In this document: positions 45,159-54,947 of the stretch, one piece after another
Position numbering within the stretch: the first letter of the stretch is position 1
Layout of the letters: each line of letters starts with the position of its first letter
Source of the DNA: Azospirillum baldaniorum
GTDB taxonomy: Bacteria > Pseudomonadota > Alphaproteobacteria > Azospirillales > Azospirillaceae
Assembly (NCBI RefSeq): GCF_003119195.2
Contig: NZ_CP022253.1
Location: forward strand, 204,001 to 268,000
Reading direction: 5' to 3'
DNA: 64,000 bases
Program-made: the position numbers and the translations under genes
Notes under the pieces: generated by a model
The model's database searches: none
Told to the model about the DNA's origin: nothing
The model's input: only the letters and a program-made list of their open reading frames with translations

Positions 45159-45174
45159 TGTTTCACGTGAAACA
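45159..45174. promoter_or_regulatory. Perfect parS site between mnmE and mnmG
   Basis: TGTTTCACGTGAAACA, matching the 16-base alphaproteobacterial/Bacillus parS consensus exactly. It is the only intergenic copy and about 9.4 kb from the proposed oriC. Confidence 0.95.
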
Positions 45175-45209
45175 GAGCGACGTGTCGCCTTTGTCACGCC
45201 CCACGCGGC

Positions 45210-46541
45210 TCACTTGCCGATGCAGAAATCCCGGAAGATCACGTCCAGCAGCTCTTCGACATCGACACGCCCGGTGATGCGGCCAAGGGCGCGGCTCGCC
45301 AGACGCACATCCTCGGCCATCAGCTCCGGCAGGGGAGCGGTCAAGGCACGGCGCAGGGCATCCCGGCACTCTTCCAAGGCGGAGCGGTGGCGGGCACGGG
45401 TGAGGGCTGGCGCACCGCTGCCGGCCAGCCGGTCGGCGGTAAACGCCGTCAAACGCCGCTCCAACTCCGGCAGGCCGGCACCGGTCCGGGCCGAGACCGC
45501 GACCGCCTCCCAGCCGCCGACCGTCGGCACAGCGGCATCGACGACGTCCGTCTTGTTCAGGACCACCACCGTGTCCCTGTCGAGCAGGGCAACCGTCGCC
45601 GGGTCGAGCGCGGGCAGGGCGGTGGCGTCGAACACGGCGACCTTCACGTCGGCGCGGGCCGCGCGGTCGAGCGCGCGGCGGATGCCTTCCTCCTCGACCT
45701 CGTCGGCGGCCGCCTCGCGCAGGCCCGCCGTGTCGGCCAGCACCACCGGGTAGCCGCCGAGGTCGAGATGGACTTCGATCACGTCGCGGGTGGTGCCGGC
45801 GCGGGCCGAGACGATGGCGGCCTCGCGGCGGGCGAGGGCGTTCAGCAGGCTCGACTTGCCGGCGTTGGGCGCGCCGACGATGGCGATGTGCAGACCCTCG
45901 CGCAGCCGTTCCCCACGGCCGCGGTCGTCGAGATGGGCGTCGATCTCGGCGGCCAGGGCGTCCAGCACGGGACGCGCAGCGTCCGACACGCCGGAGGGCA
46001 GGTCCTCGTCGGGGAAGTCGATGTCGGCCTCGATGTGGGCGAGCGACCGGGTCAGCCGCTCGCGCCAGCCGTCGTAGAGTGTGCCGAGCGCGCCTTCCAT
46101 CTGGCGCAGGGCCTGACGGCGTTGGGCGGAGGTCTCAGCATCCACGAGGTCGGCGACCGCCTCGGCCTCGGTCAGGTCAAGTTTACCGTTCTCGAAGGCG
46201 CGGCGGGTGAACTCGCCAGGCTCGGCAACCCGTAGGCCGGGCAGAGTGGCCAACGCTTCCACCACGCCGGCCACCACGGCGCGCCCGCCATGCAGGTGCA
46301 GCTCGACCACGTCCTCGCCGGTAAAACTGCGGGGGGCGGTGAAGCGCAGGACCAGGGCGCCGTCCAGCGCCTCCCCGGTCTTGGGATCGCGCAACCGGAC
46401 GAGGGTGGCCATGCGGGGTTCGGGAAGCGGCTTGCCAGTCAGGGCGGCGAGCGCGTCGCCGGAAGCCGGGCCCGAAACGCGAACCACCGCCACACCGGCG
46501 CGGCCGGGGGCGGTGGCGAGGGCGAAGATGGTCGGGATCAT
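45210..46541 (-). CDS. mnmE: tRNA modification GTPase MnmE
   Basis: A 443-residue GTPase that works with MnmG on tRNA wobble uridine. The N-domain has TIFALATAPGRAGVAVVRVSG and SFTGEDVVELHLHGG (the folate region, quoted in parts). The G domain has GAPNAGKSS, DTAGLR and NKTD. The C-terminus ends FCIGK, with the catalytic cysteine at 440. It is next to mnmG, with a parS in the gap. Confidence 0.96.
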   Translation of the reverse strand: MIPTIFALATAPGRAGVAVVRVSGPASGDALAALTGKPLPEPRMATLVRLRDPKTGEALDGALVLRFTAPRSFTGEDVVELHLHGGRAVVAGVVEALATLPGLRVAEPGEFTRRAFENGKLDLTEAEAVADLVDAETSAQRRQALRQMEGALGTLYDGWRERLTRSLAHIEADIDFPDEDLPSGVSDAARPVLDALAAEIDAHLDDRGRGERLREGLHIAIVGAPNAGKSSLLNALARREAAIVSARAGTTRDVIEVHLDLGGYPVVLADTAGLREAAADEVEEEGIRRALDRAARADVKVAVFDATALPALDPATVALLDRDTVVVLNKTDVVDAAVPTVGGWEAVAVSARTGAGLPELERRLTAFTADRLAGSGAPALTRARHRSALEECRDALRRALTAPLPELMAEDVRLASRALGRITGRVDVEELLDVIFRDFCIGK

Positions 46542-46574
46542 CGTGCCAACATTATCGTGCCGGTTCCGGAACGA

Positions 46575-46934
46575 TCAGCCGACCTGTTCCGGCAGCAATT
46601 CCTTTTGTTCCGGCTTCAGCATGAGCCGCTCCACACGGCCACCACCGATCACATGCGTTTCCAGGATCGCGTCGACGTCGGCGAAAGAGCGGTAGGTGTA
46701 CCAGACGCCCTCCGGATAGACGACCAGCACCGGACCCAGCTCGCAGCGGTCCAGGCAACCGGCGGCGTTGATCCGCACCCGGCCGTCCAGACCCAGCTCG
46801 CGGGCGCGGGCCTTCATGTAGTCGCGGAGCTTTTCGGAACCCCGGGCGGCGCAGGAGCCGCGCTTGTGTCCGTCGGGGCGGCGGTTGGTGCAGGAGAAAA
46901 CATGGGCTTCGAAGTAGGGCTTCGGATCGGTCAC
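46575..46934 (-). CDS. (2Fe-2S) ferredoxin, thioredoxin-like type
   Basis: A 119-residue protein of the Clostridium/Azotobacter thioredoxin-like ferredoxin family. Four cysteines, 15, 28, 60 and 64 (HVFSCTN, GSC, AAGCLDRCELGP), are positioned to bind a 2Fe-2S cluster. VVYPEGVWY follows, as in the family. The start is GTG at 46934, overlapping the DUF6489-like stop by four bases, so the two are coupled. A role in redox supply is inferred. Confidence 0.85.
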   Translation of the reverse strand: MTDPKPYFEAHVFSCTNRRPDGHKRGSCAARGSEKLRDYMKARARELGLDGRVRINAAGCLDRCELGPVLVVYPEGVWYTYRSFADVDAILETHVIGGGRVERLMLKPEQKELLPEQVG

Positions 46935-47182
46935 TTGCGTCCATCCTGTCCCATGGCGGCGGCCATCTGGGACCAAAACATTTTCTGAAGCTGCTCCATG
47001 CCCTGAATTCCCGCCGGCAGCCACGTCTTCATCATCGTCTCGGGGTCCATGGCGAGCAGGGAGGCCTGCATCCGGTCCTGGATCTCCTGCATCATGGCGT
47101 CCTGCATGGGCTTCACGTCGGGAAGGCCCAGGAAGTGGCGCGCCTCCTCGGGTGTGCAGTCGATGTCGATGGTGATCTTCAT
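46931..47182 (-). CDS. DUF6489-like small protein
   Basis: An 83-residue protein that starts MKITIDIDCTPEEARHFLGL, the DUF6489 beginning; the body is Met/Gln-rich and helical (DVKPMQDAMMQEIQDRMQ). It resembles small polymer-granule or phasin-like proteins only in general composition. It overlaps the ferredoxin start by four bases. Its function is unknown. A longer in-frame start at 47248 has no supporting conservation. Confidence 0.75.
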   Translation of the reverse strand: MKITIDIDCTPEEARHFLGLPDVKPMQDAMMQEIQDRMQASLLAMDPETMMKTWLPAGIQGMEQLQKMFWSQMAAAMGQDGRK

Positions 47183-47336
47183 GGCCCCATTTCCTTGGAA
47201 GGCGCGCGGTGCGCGGGAAATTAAGGGTTGAGCGCCGCTTCGGCTCATGCCCCACTATACAGATAGGAAGCCCTGGCGCAACGGCACCGCCGCGCCAGTT
47301 TATTCCCAACCACGCCACAGACCGGAAACGCCTGCG

Positions 47337-49355
<2,019 letters not shown>

Positions 49356-49359
49356 CCTC

Positions 49360-49881
49360 ATGACGCAGACCCTCAAAAACCCGGCCACCGGCAGCCTGAC
49401 CGTCGACAGCCCGCTGGGTCTGCTGACCCTGACCAGCGCCGCCGGCGCCATCGTCGCGCTCGACTGGGGCAGGCTGGGCGAGGACCGGCCGGACCCCGTG
49501 CTGGAGGAGGCCGCGCGCCAGCTCCGCGACTATTTCGCCGGGACGCGGTTGGATTTCGACCTGCCGCTGTCCCCCCGCGGGACGGCCTTCCGGCAGAAGG
49601 TCTGGGCGGCGATGCAGGCCATTCCCTACGGCGGCGTCCTGACCTACGGCGACGTCGCGCGGCGGCTGGACACGGCGCCGCGGGCCGTCGGCGGGGCGTG
49701 CGGCGCCAACCCGATCCCGGTGATCATCCCCTGCCACCGCATCGTCGGGGGCGGCGGGGCGCCCGGCGGCTATTCCGGCATGGGCGGCCTGCGGACCAAG
49801 GACTGGCTGCTCCGCCACGAGCGGCGGTACCGGGTGACAGCGGAACAGGCCGGCGATACGCTGGAGCTTCAGCTTCTATAA
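49360..49881 (+). CDS. ogt: Methylated-DNA--protein-cysteine methyltransferase
   Basis: A 173-residue suicide repair protein that moves O6-alkyl groups from guanine to its own cysteine. The motif IPCHRIVG holds Cys125, and VWAAMQAIPYGGVLTYGDVA is the preceding DNA-binding helix region. It sits four bases after the thioredoxin-domain gene. Ada-type regulatory domains are absent, so it is the small Ogt form. Confidence 0.95.
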   Translation: MTQTLKNPATGSLTVDSPLGLLTLTSAAGAIVALDWGRLGEDRPDPVLEEAARQLRDYFAGTRLDFDLPLSPRGTAFRQKVWAAMQAIPYGGVLTYGDVARRLDTAPRAVGGACGANPIPVIIPCHRIVGGGGAPGGYSGMGGLRTKDWLLRHERRYRVTAEQAGDTLELQLL

Positions 49882-49902
49882 AAAGGGAAGGGACCAACCA
49901 CC

Positions 49903-50877
49903 ATGGTTCACGCGATCCGCATCCACGACTACGGCGGACCCGAAGCGCTGCGCTGGGACGAGATCGAGGTGGGCGACCCCGGCCCCGGTCAGGTGCGGCT
50001 GCGCCAGACCGCCGTCGGGCTGAACTACATCGACACCTACCACCGCTCCGGCGCCTACAAGCTGCCGCAGCTTCCCGCGATCATCGGGACCGAGGGCGCC
50101 GGCGTGGTCGAGGCCGTGGGGCCGGACGTGACGACGCTGAAGCCCGGCGACCGGGTGGGCTACGCGCCGCTGATCGGCGCCTACGCCGAATCCCGCCTCG
50201 CCCCCGCCGACCGGCTGATTCCGCTGCCGAGCTGGATCGAGGACCGGCAGGCCGCCGCCATGCTGCTCCAGGGCATGACCGCGCAGTTCCTCCTGCGCTC
50301 CACCTACACGGTGCAGCCGGGCGACACCATCCTGGTCCAGGCCGCCGCGGGCGGCGTCGGCCAGATCCTTTGCCAGTGGGCGAAGCATCTGGGCGCCACC
50401 GTGATCGGCACGGTCAGCAGCGACGAGAAGGCGGAGCTGGCCCGCGCCGCCGGCTGCGACCATCCCATCGTCTACACGCGCGAGAACTTCGTGAACCGCG
50501 TGAAGGACCTGACGGACGGGCAGGGCGTGCCGGTGGTCTATGACGGCGTCGGCAAGACGACCTTCATGGACAGCCTGGACTGCCTGCGGCCCCGTGGCTT
50601 TATGGTGCTGTTCGGTGCGGCGTCCGGGCCGGTCCCGCCACTGGACCTCCAGGTCCTGGCGGCCAAGGGCTCGCTCTACGTCACGCGCCCGACCCTGTTC
50701 AGCTACGTTTCCAAGCGCGACGACCTGATGGCCAGCGCCGCCGACCTGTTCGAGGTGGTGCATACCGGCGGGGTGACCATCAACGTCGGCCAGACCTTCG
50801 CGCTGCGCGACGCGGCGGAGGCCCACCGGGCGCTGGAGTCCCGCGCCACGACCGGGTCCACGGTGCTGCTGCCGTAA
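49903..50877 (+). CDS. qor: Quinone oxidoreductase (zeta-crystallin-like)
   Basis: A 324-residue NADPH-dependent medium-chain reductase without a zinc site. It starts HAIRIHDYGGPEAL and has NYIDTYHRSGAYKLP, GTEGAGVVEAVG, and the nucleotide loop VQAAAGGVGQILCQWAK. The zinc-ligand cysteines of alcohol dehydrogenases are missing, as expected for QOR. The ribosome site GGAAGGGA precedes the ATG. It ends before the repeat at 50887. Confidence 0.94.
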   Translation: MVHAIRIHDYGGPEALRWDEIEVGDPGPGQVRLRQTAVGLNYIDTYHRSGAYKLPQLPAIIGTEGAGVVEAVGPDVTTLKPGDRVGYAPLIGAYAESRLAPADRLIPLPSWIEDRQAAAMLLQGMTAQFLLRSTYTVQPGDTILVQAAAGGVGQILCQWAKHLGATVIGTVSSDEKAELARAAGCDHPIVYTRENFVNRVKDLTDGQGVPVVYDGVGKTTFMDSLDCLRPRGFMVLFGAASGPVPPLDLQVLAAKGSLYVTRPTLFSYVSKRDDLMASAADLFEVVHTGGVTINVGQTFALRDAAEAHRALESRATTGSTVLLP

Positions 50878-50886
50878 GGTTCAAAG

Positions 50887-50909
50887 CCCTCTCCCGGGAC
50901 GGGAGAGGG
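50887..50909. terminator. Hairpin between convergent qor and dnaQ
   Basis: CCCTCTCCC (50887-50895) pairs perfectly with GGGAGAGGG (50901-50909) across five bases. It has no T-run, so it may act as a factor-dependent terminator or be a member of a GC-rich repeat family. Confidence 0.5.
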
Positions 50910-50918
50910 AATGACAGC

Positions 50919-51596
50919 TCACTCGGCGGCCCAGAGCGGGTTCTTCAGTTTCTTGAGAAGCTCCGCATGGGCCGCCAACTCCTCCTCGCTCGGCGCGTGG
51001 GCGCGCGGGGCGCGGTAGGGGCGGTCGATGCGGATCGCCGCCGGGCCGCCCGTTGCCGGGCCGGAGGCCAGCGCCAGACCGGCCTGACGCCCGCCGCGCA
51101 GCTCCAGATACACCTCGGCCAGAAGCTGGGCGTCGAGAAGCGCGCCGTGGTAGGTGCGGCTGGAGTTGTCGACGCCGAAGCGCTTGCAGAGCGCGTCCAA
51201 GGTGGCCGGCGCGCCGGGGAACTTCTGCCGCGCCATCAGCAGCGTGTCGATGGCCCGGTCCTTCGGCATCACCGGATAGCCGGCGATCCGCAGCTCCCAG
51301 TTCAGGAAGTGCATGTCGAAGGCCGCGTTGTGGATCACCAGCGGCGCGTCGCCGATGAAGGCCACGAACTCCGCCACCACGTCGTTGAACAGTGGCTTGT
51401 CCGACAGGAACTCCGTCGTCAGCCCGTGCACCGCCACGGCGTCCGGCGGCACGTCGCGCTCCGGGTTGACGTAGCAATGGAAGGTCTTGCCGGTGGCGAC
51501 GTGGTTGTGCAGCTCGACGCAGCCGATTTCGATCAGCCGGTGCCCTTCCTCGGGCTTGAAGCCGGTCGTTTCCGTATCGAGGACGATCTCACGCAT
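50919..51596 (-). CDS. dnaQ: DNA polymerase III epsilon subunit (proofreading exonuclease)
   Basis: A 225-residue 3'-5' exonuclease for replication proofreading. Exo I is IVLDTETTG with Asp7 and Glu9, Exo II is HNAAFDMHFL, and Exo III is YHGALLDAQLLAE with the HxD-type residues. The C-terminal tail LKKLKNPLWAAE (here rather short) binds the polymerase alpha subunit. The coaE stop overlaps its start by eight bases. Confidence 0.95.
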   Translation of the reverse strand: MREIVLDTETTGFKPEEGHRLIEIGCVELHNHVATGKTFHCYVNPERDVPPDAVAVHGLTTEFLSDKPLFNDVVAEFVAFIGDAPLVIHNAAFDMHFLNWELRIAGYPVMPKDRAIDTLLMARQKFPGAPATLDALCKRFGVDNSSRTYHGALLDAQLLAEVYLELRGGRQAGLALASGPATGGPAAIRIDRPYRAPRAHAPSEEELAAHAELLKKLKNPLWAAE

Positions 51597-52233
51597 GAAC
51601 CACCTGTCCGGGCTGGTATCCCCGCGGCGGCCATTGCCGTCCGCGGCGCCGCTTCACGTCGGCGAGGATGTTGCGCAGCGCCCGCCGGGTGGCCCGCCGC
51701 CCGTCGCCGGTGTTGACGACGTGGTCGGCGCGCCGCCGCTTCTCCGCGTCGGGCATCTGCCGGGCCAGAATAGCGGCGAACTTGTCCGGCGTCATGCCCG
51801 GCCGCGCCAGCACCCGTGACTTCTGCACCAGGAAGGGGGCGGTGACCACCACGCTGCGGTCCACCTTGCGCTCCCCGCCGGTTTCGAACAGCAGGGGAAT
51901 GTCCAGCACCGCCACGTGCACACGGCGGCGCGCCGCCTGCTTCAGGAAGCGCCTCTGTGCAGCCTGCACCGCCGGGTGGAGGATCGCCTCCAGCCGCTTC
52001 AGCGCCGCCGGGTTGCCGAAGACCGCGGCGCCCAGCGCCCGCCGGTCCACCGCACCATCCACCACGACGCCGGGAAAGGCCGCCGCGATGGCCGGCACCG
52101 CCGCGCCATGACGCCCCAGTAGGCCATGCACCACGGCGTCGCTGTCGCAGACCAGCGCGCCCATACGCTTCAGCATGCGCGCCGCCGTGCTCTTGCCCAT
52201 GCCGATGGAGCCGGTCAGTCCCAAAACGATCAT
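51589..52233 (-). CDS. coaE: Dephospho-CoA kinase
   Basis: A 214-residue kinase that catalyses the last step of coenzyme A synthesis. The P-loop is GLTGSIGMGKST (about 5-16). The substrate region has VCDSDAVVHGLL and HPAVQAAQRRFL, and the lid has ARPGMTPDKFAAIL. The order aroE-coaE-dnaQ is conserved across alphaproteobacteria. It ends inside the dnaQ start. Confidence 0.95.
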   Translation of the reverse strand: MIVLGLTGSIGMGKSTAARMLKRMGALVCDSDAVVHGLLGRHGAAVPAIAAAFPGVVVDGAVDRRALGAAVFGNPAALKRLEAILHPAVQAAQRRFLKQAARRRVHVAVLDIPLLFETGGERKVDRSVVVTAPFLVQKSRVLARPGMTPDKFAAILARQMPDAEKRRRADHVVNTGDGRRATRRALRNILADVKRRRGRQWPPRGYQPGQVVHA

Positions 52234-52242
52234 CGCGCGACC

Positions 52243-53082
52243 TCAGCCCTGGAGAACGGCGGCCTTCAGCCCCTCGGTCACCTCCGGTTCGCGGCCGAAC
52301 CAAGCGGCGAAGCCAGGGCGGGCCTGGTGGAGCAGCATGCCGACGCCGTCCACCACGCGGTTGCCGCGGGCCTGCGCCGCGGTCAGCAGCGGGGTCATCA
52401 GGGGCGTGTAGACGATGTCGGTGACGACGGCCGAACCGGGCAGGGCGCGCAGGTTCAGCTCCAACGGCGGCTGGCCCGCCATGCCCTGGGTCGTCGTGTT
52501 CACCACCAGCGCCGCCCCTTCGAGAAGCGTTTCACGTGAAACCCAATCGGCGGTCTCGATGGCGCCTCCGATGTCGGCGGCCAGCTCGTCCGCCCGCGCC
52601 CGCGTGCGGTTGACCAGCCAGACGCGCGGCGCCCCTTCGTCGAGGAGGGAGGCGACGACGGCCCGCGCCGCGCCACCGGCCCCGATGACCAGCGCCGGCC
52701 CGTCCGCAGCCTTCCAGCCCGGTGCGCCGCTTCTCAGGTTCTCGATGAAACCGAAGCCGTCGGTGTTGCGGCCTTCGAGCGACCCGTTCTCGCCCACCAC
52801 AATGGTGTTGACGGCGCCCATCCGCTTGGCGGTGGCGTCCAGCCGATCGACCGTGCGGCAAGCGGCTTCCTTGTGCGGCACCGTGACGTTGCAGCCACGG
52901 AAGCCGAGAGCGGGCAGGGCGCGGATGGCCTGCTCGATCCGGTCAGGCGGAACGGCCAGCGGCACATAGGCGCCGTCGATTCCGTATTGCTCCAGCCAAT
53001 AGCCGTGCAGCCGGGGCGAACGCGAATGGCCGATCGGCCAGCCCATCACCCCGGCCAGCGTCGCCTTGCCGCTGATCGTCAT
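52243..53082 (-). CDS. aroE: Shikimate dehydrogenase
   Basis: A 279-residue NADPH enzyme that reduces 3-dehydroshikimate in aromatic amino acid synthesis. GWPIGHSRSPRLHGYWL and NVTVPHKEAA hold the catalytic lysine (VPHK), NTDGFGF binds shikimate, and VIGAGGAARAV is the dinucleotide loop. A parS is embedded at the VSRETL codons. It overlaps the maf end by four bases. Confidence 0.95.
   Translation of the reverse strand: MTISGKATLAGVMGWPIGHSRSPRLHGYWLEQYGIDGAYVPLAVPPDRIEQAIRALPALGFRGCNVTVPHKEAACRTVDRLDATAKRMGAVNTIVVGENGSLEGRNTDGFGFIENLRSGAPGWKAADGPALVIGAGGAARAVVASLLDEGAPRVWLVNRTRARADELAADIGGAIETADWVSRETLLEGAALVVNTTTQGMAGQPPLELNLRALPGSAVVTDIVYTPLMTPLLTAAQARGNRVVDGVGMLLHQARPGFAAWFGREPEVTEGLKAAVLQG
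52529..52542. promoter_or_regulatory. parS site in aroE
   Basis: GTTTCACGTGAAAC, the same 14-base core as the rsmG site, about 2 kb from the proposed oriC. It also reads VSRET on the minus strand and adds no odd residues to AroE. Confidence 0.88.
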
Positions 53083-53687
53083 TCCGCAATAACCCCATGC
53101 ACCCGCAGGAACCCGAGCAGCGGCAGCAGCGGCAGCCCGAGGATCGTGAAGAAATCACCGTCCACCCGGTGGAAGAGCTGCGCGCCCAAGCCTTCGAGGT
53201 GATAGGCGCCGACCGACCCCAGCACGTCGTCGCCCGCCGCGTTCAGGTAGGAGTCCAGGAAGGCGTCGCTGAAGGGGCGCATGGTCAGGCGGGCGCGGTC
53301 CACATGGTGCCACAGCCGCTCGCCGTCGCGGATCACCACGGCGCAGCTCACCAGCCGGTGCGTCTTGCCGCGCAGATCCTGCAGCTGGGCCCGGGCGGCG
53401 TCACGGTCGGCCGGCTTGTCGAACCAGCGGCCCTCGCACTCCAGCATCTGGTCGGCGCCGATCACCAGGGCGCCGGGGTGCTTGCGGGTGACGCGCTGCG
53501 CCTTCAGCTCGGCCAGCGCCTCGGCCACATCCTCGACCGGGGCGCCCTCGGCGCGGGCGGCGAGCTTGATCTCCTCCTCGTCCACCGCGGCGGGGGCGAG
53601 CGTGACGCGCACCCCGGCGCGCTCCAGCATCTCCGCCCGCGTGCGGGAGCCCGAGGCGAGGACGACCGTGGGAACCGTTGCGCTCAC
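53079..53687 (-). CDS. maf: Maf-like nucleotide pyrophosphatase
   Basis: A 202-residue protein that hydrolyses non-canonical or pyrimidine nucleoside triphosphates. VVLASGSRTRAEMLERAGV is the Maf start, VIGADQMLECEGRWFDKP matches the second motif, and VGAYHLEGLGAQLF the last. The dTTP/UTP-type versus modified-base-type specificity cannot be decided. It overlaps ppsR and aroE by four bases each. Confidence 0.92.
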   Translation of the reverse strand: MSATVPTVVLASGSRTRAEMLERAGVRVTLAPAAVDEEEIKLAARAEGAPVEDVAEALAELKAQRVTRKHPGALVIGADQMLECEGRWFDKPADRDAARAQLQDLRGKTHRLVSCAVVIRDGERLWHHVDRARLTMRPFSDAFLDSYLNAAGDDVLGSVGAYHLEGLGAQLFHRVDGDFFTILGLPLLPLLGFLRVHGVIAE

Positions 53688-54532
53688 GTGATCGATCCTT
53701 CGGACGGAAGGCCGGGCAGGCCGCCGGTCTGACGGCGGGCGAGCAGCATCATGATCTCCGCCGCCGTCTCCTCGATGGAGCGGCGCGACACGTCGATCAC
53801 CGGCCAGCCGCGGCGGGTGAACATACGCCGGGCGTCAGTAACCTCGGCGCGCACCACCTCGGGGTCGACGTAGGTCGAGGACTCGTTCTGGTTCAGAAGC
53901 TTCAGCCGGTTGCGGCGGATCTGCACCAGACGGTCCGGGTCCTTGGTCAGGCCGACGACCAGCGGCCGGGTCAGCTTCTCGATCTCCGGGGGCATCGGGC
54001 ATCCCGGGACGATCGGGATGTTCGCCGCCTTGATGCCGCGGTTCGCCAGATAGATGCAGGTCGGCGTCTTCGACGTGCGCGACACGCCCATCAGGATCAC
54101 GTCGGCCTCGTGCAGGTCCCAGCTCGACTGGCCGTCGTCGTGCGCCAGCGCGAAGTCCATCGCGTCCATGCGCCCGAAATACTCGGCGTCCAAGGCGTGC
54201 TGACGGCCGGGCTGACGCTGCGATTCCACGCCGAGGAAGGCGGCCAGCGCGTTGATCAGCGGGTCGAGCACCGGGATGCAGGGGACCTGCACCTCGCGGC
54301 AGAAGTCCTGGAGGCGGCGGCGCAGCTTCTCGTCGACCAGCGTGAACATGACGAGGCCGCGATTCTCCTGGACGCCCTCCAGAACCATGTCGAGCTGACG
54401 CTCGGTCCGCACGAGATTCCAGAAATGCTCGACCGGGCGAACATCGTCGAACTGGATGACGCAGGCGCGGGCGACGCTGTTGATCGTCTCGCCGGTCGCG
54501 TCCGACACAAGATGCAGGTGGAACTGTCTCAT
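53684..54532 (-). CDS. ppsR: Pyruvate,water/phosphate dikinase regulatory protein (PSRP)
   Basis: A 282-residue ADP-dependent kinase/phosphorylase that switches PEP synthase or pyruvate phosphate dikinase. HLHLVSDATGETINSVARA is the family start, and the P-loop-like GVSRTSKTPTCIYLANRG (quoted up to 18 residues) is diagnostic. The ATG at 54532 is at the edge of the proposed oriC; in-frame sequence further upstream is the origin. It starts the ppsR-maf-aroE-coaE-dnaQ operon. Confidence 0.94.
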   Translation of the reverse strand: MRQFHLHLVSDATGETINSVARACVIQFDDVRPVEHFWNLVRTERQLDMVLEGVQENRGLVMFTLVDEKLRRRLQDFCREVQVPCIPVLDPLINALAAFLGVESQRQPGRQHALDAEYFGRMDAMDFALAHDDGQSSWDLHEADVILMGVSRTSKTPTCIYLANRGIKAANIPIVPGCPMPPEIEKLTRPLVVGLTKDPDRLVQIRRNRLKLLNQNESSTYVDPEVVRAEVTDARRMFTRRGWPVIDVSRRSIEETAAEIMMLLARRQTGGLPGLPSEGSIT

Positions 54533-54540
54533 CCGTCCCC

Positions 54541-54947
54541 AACGTGTTGTGGAGAACCCGTCCGAATCTGTGGACAACGGGGATCTCCTGGATTCTGTCC
54601 CTCCGGGCGGGACTCGTCGCCCCCGCTGGCGCCCCCTTCGGGACAATCCGCGCGCCCTCTCCGGAACATGGGTACAATGACTCCCGCGGACCATGTTATC
54701 CACGGGATTCCCAGGCTTCCCGGTATAGCATTTCCGCCGTTTCCGGCGAAAGCGTCCGGAGTCGTCCACAGAATCCGATTTTCGTCCACAGCGCGCCGTC
54801 CGGCCTGTGGACGATTCCGCGCAAAGCGGGGATTCCCGTTTTCCACAGGCACCCACCACCCCTTCTTCCTTTCTCTCTTTAAAAAGAATACTGAGTAGAG
54901 GGGAGACAACCCGCAGACCCGATTCACTCATAGGGGAACGATCCGCC
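54541..54947. other. oriC: Probable chromosomal replication origin (oriC)
   Basis: A 407-bp non-coding region beside hemE, the location of oriC in Caulobacter and relatives. It contains DnaA-box-like 9-mers: TTCTCCACA (54548-54556, minus), TTGTCCACA (54569-54577, minus), TTATCCACG (54696-54704), TCGTCCACA (54762-54770, 54782-54790, and 54806-54814 minus) and TTTTCCACA (54839-54847). A pyrimidine-rich then A-rich stretch (about 54860-54890) could be the unwinding element. Ten GANTC methylation sites are interspersed. Strand bias of neighbouring genes diverges here. Confidence 0.88.

Noticed and set aside
54807..54947. An upstream extension of hemE into the oriC region
   Set aside because: The frame is open, but the added residues are unlike uroporphyrinogen decarboxylase and coincide with the DnaA-box region; GTG 54948 fits the family start.
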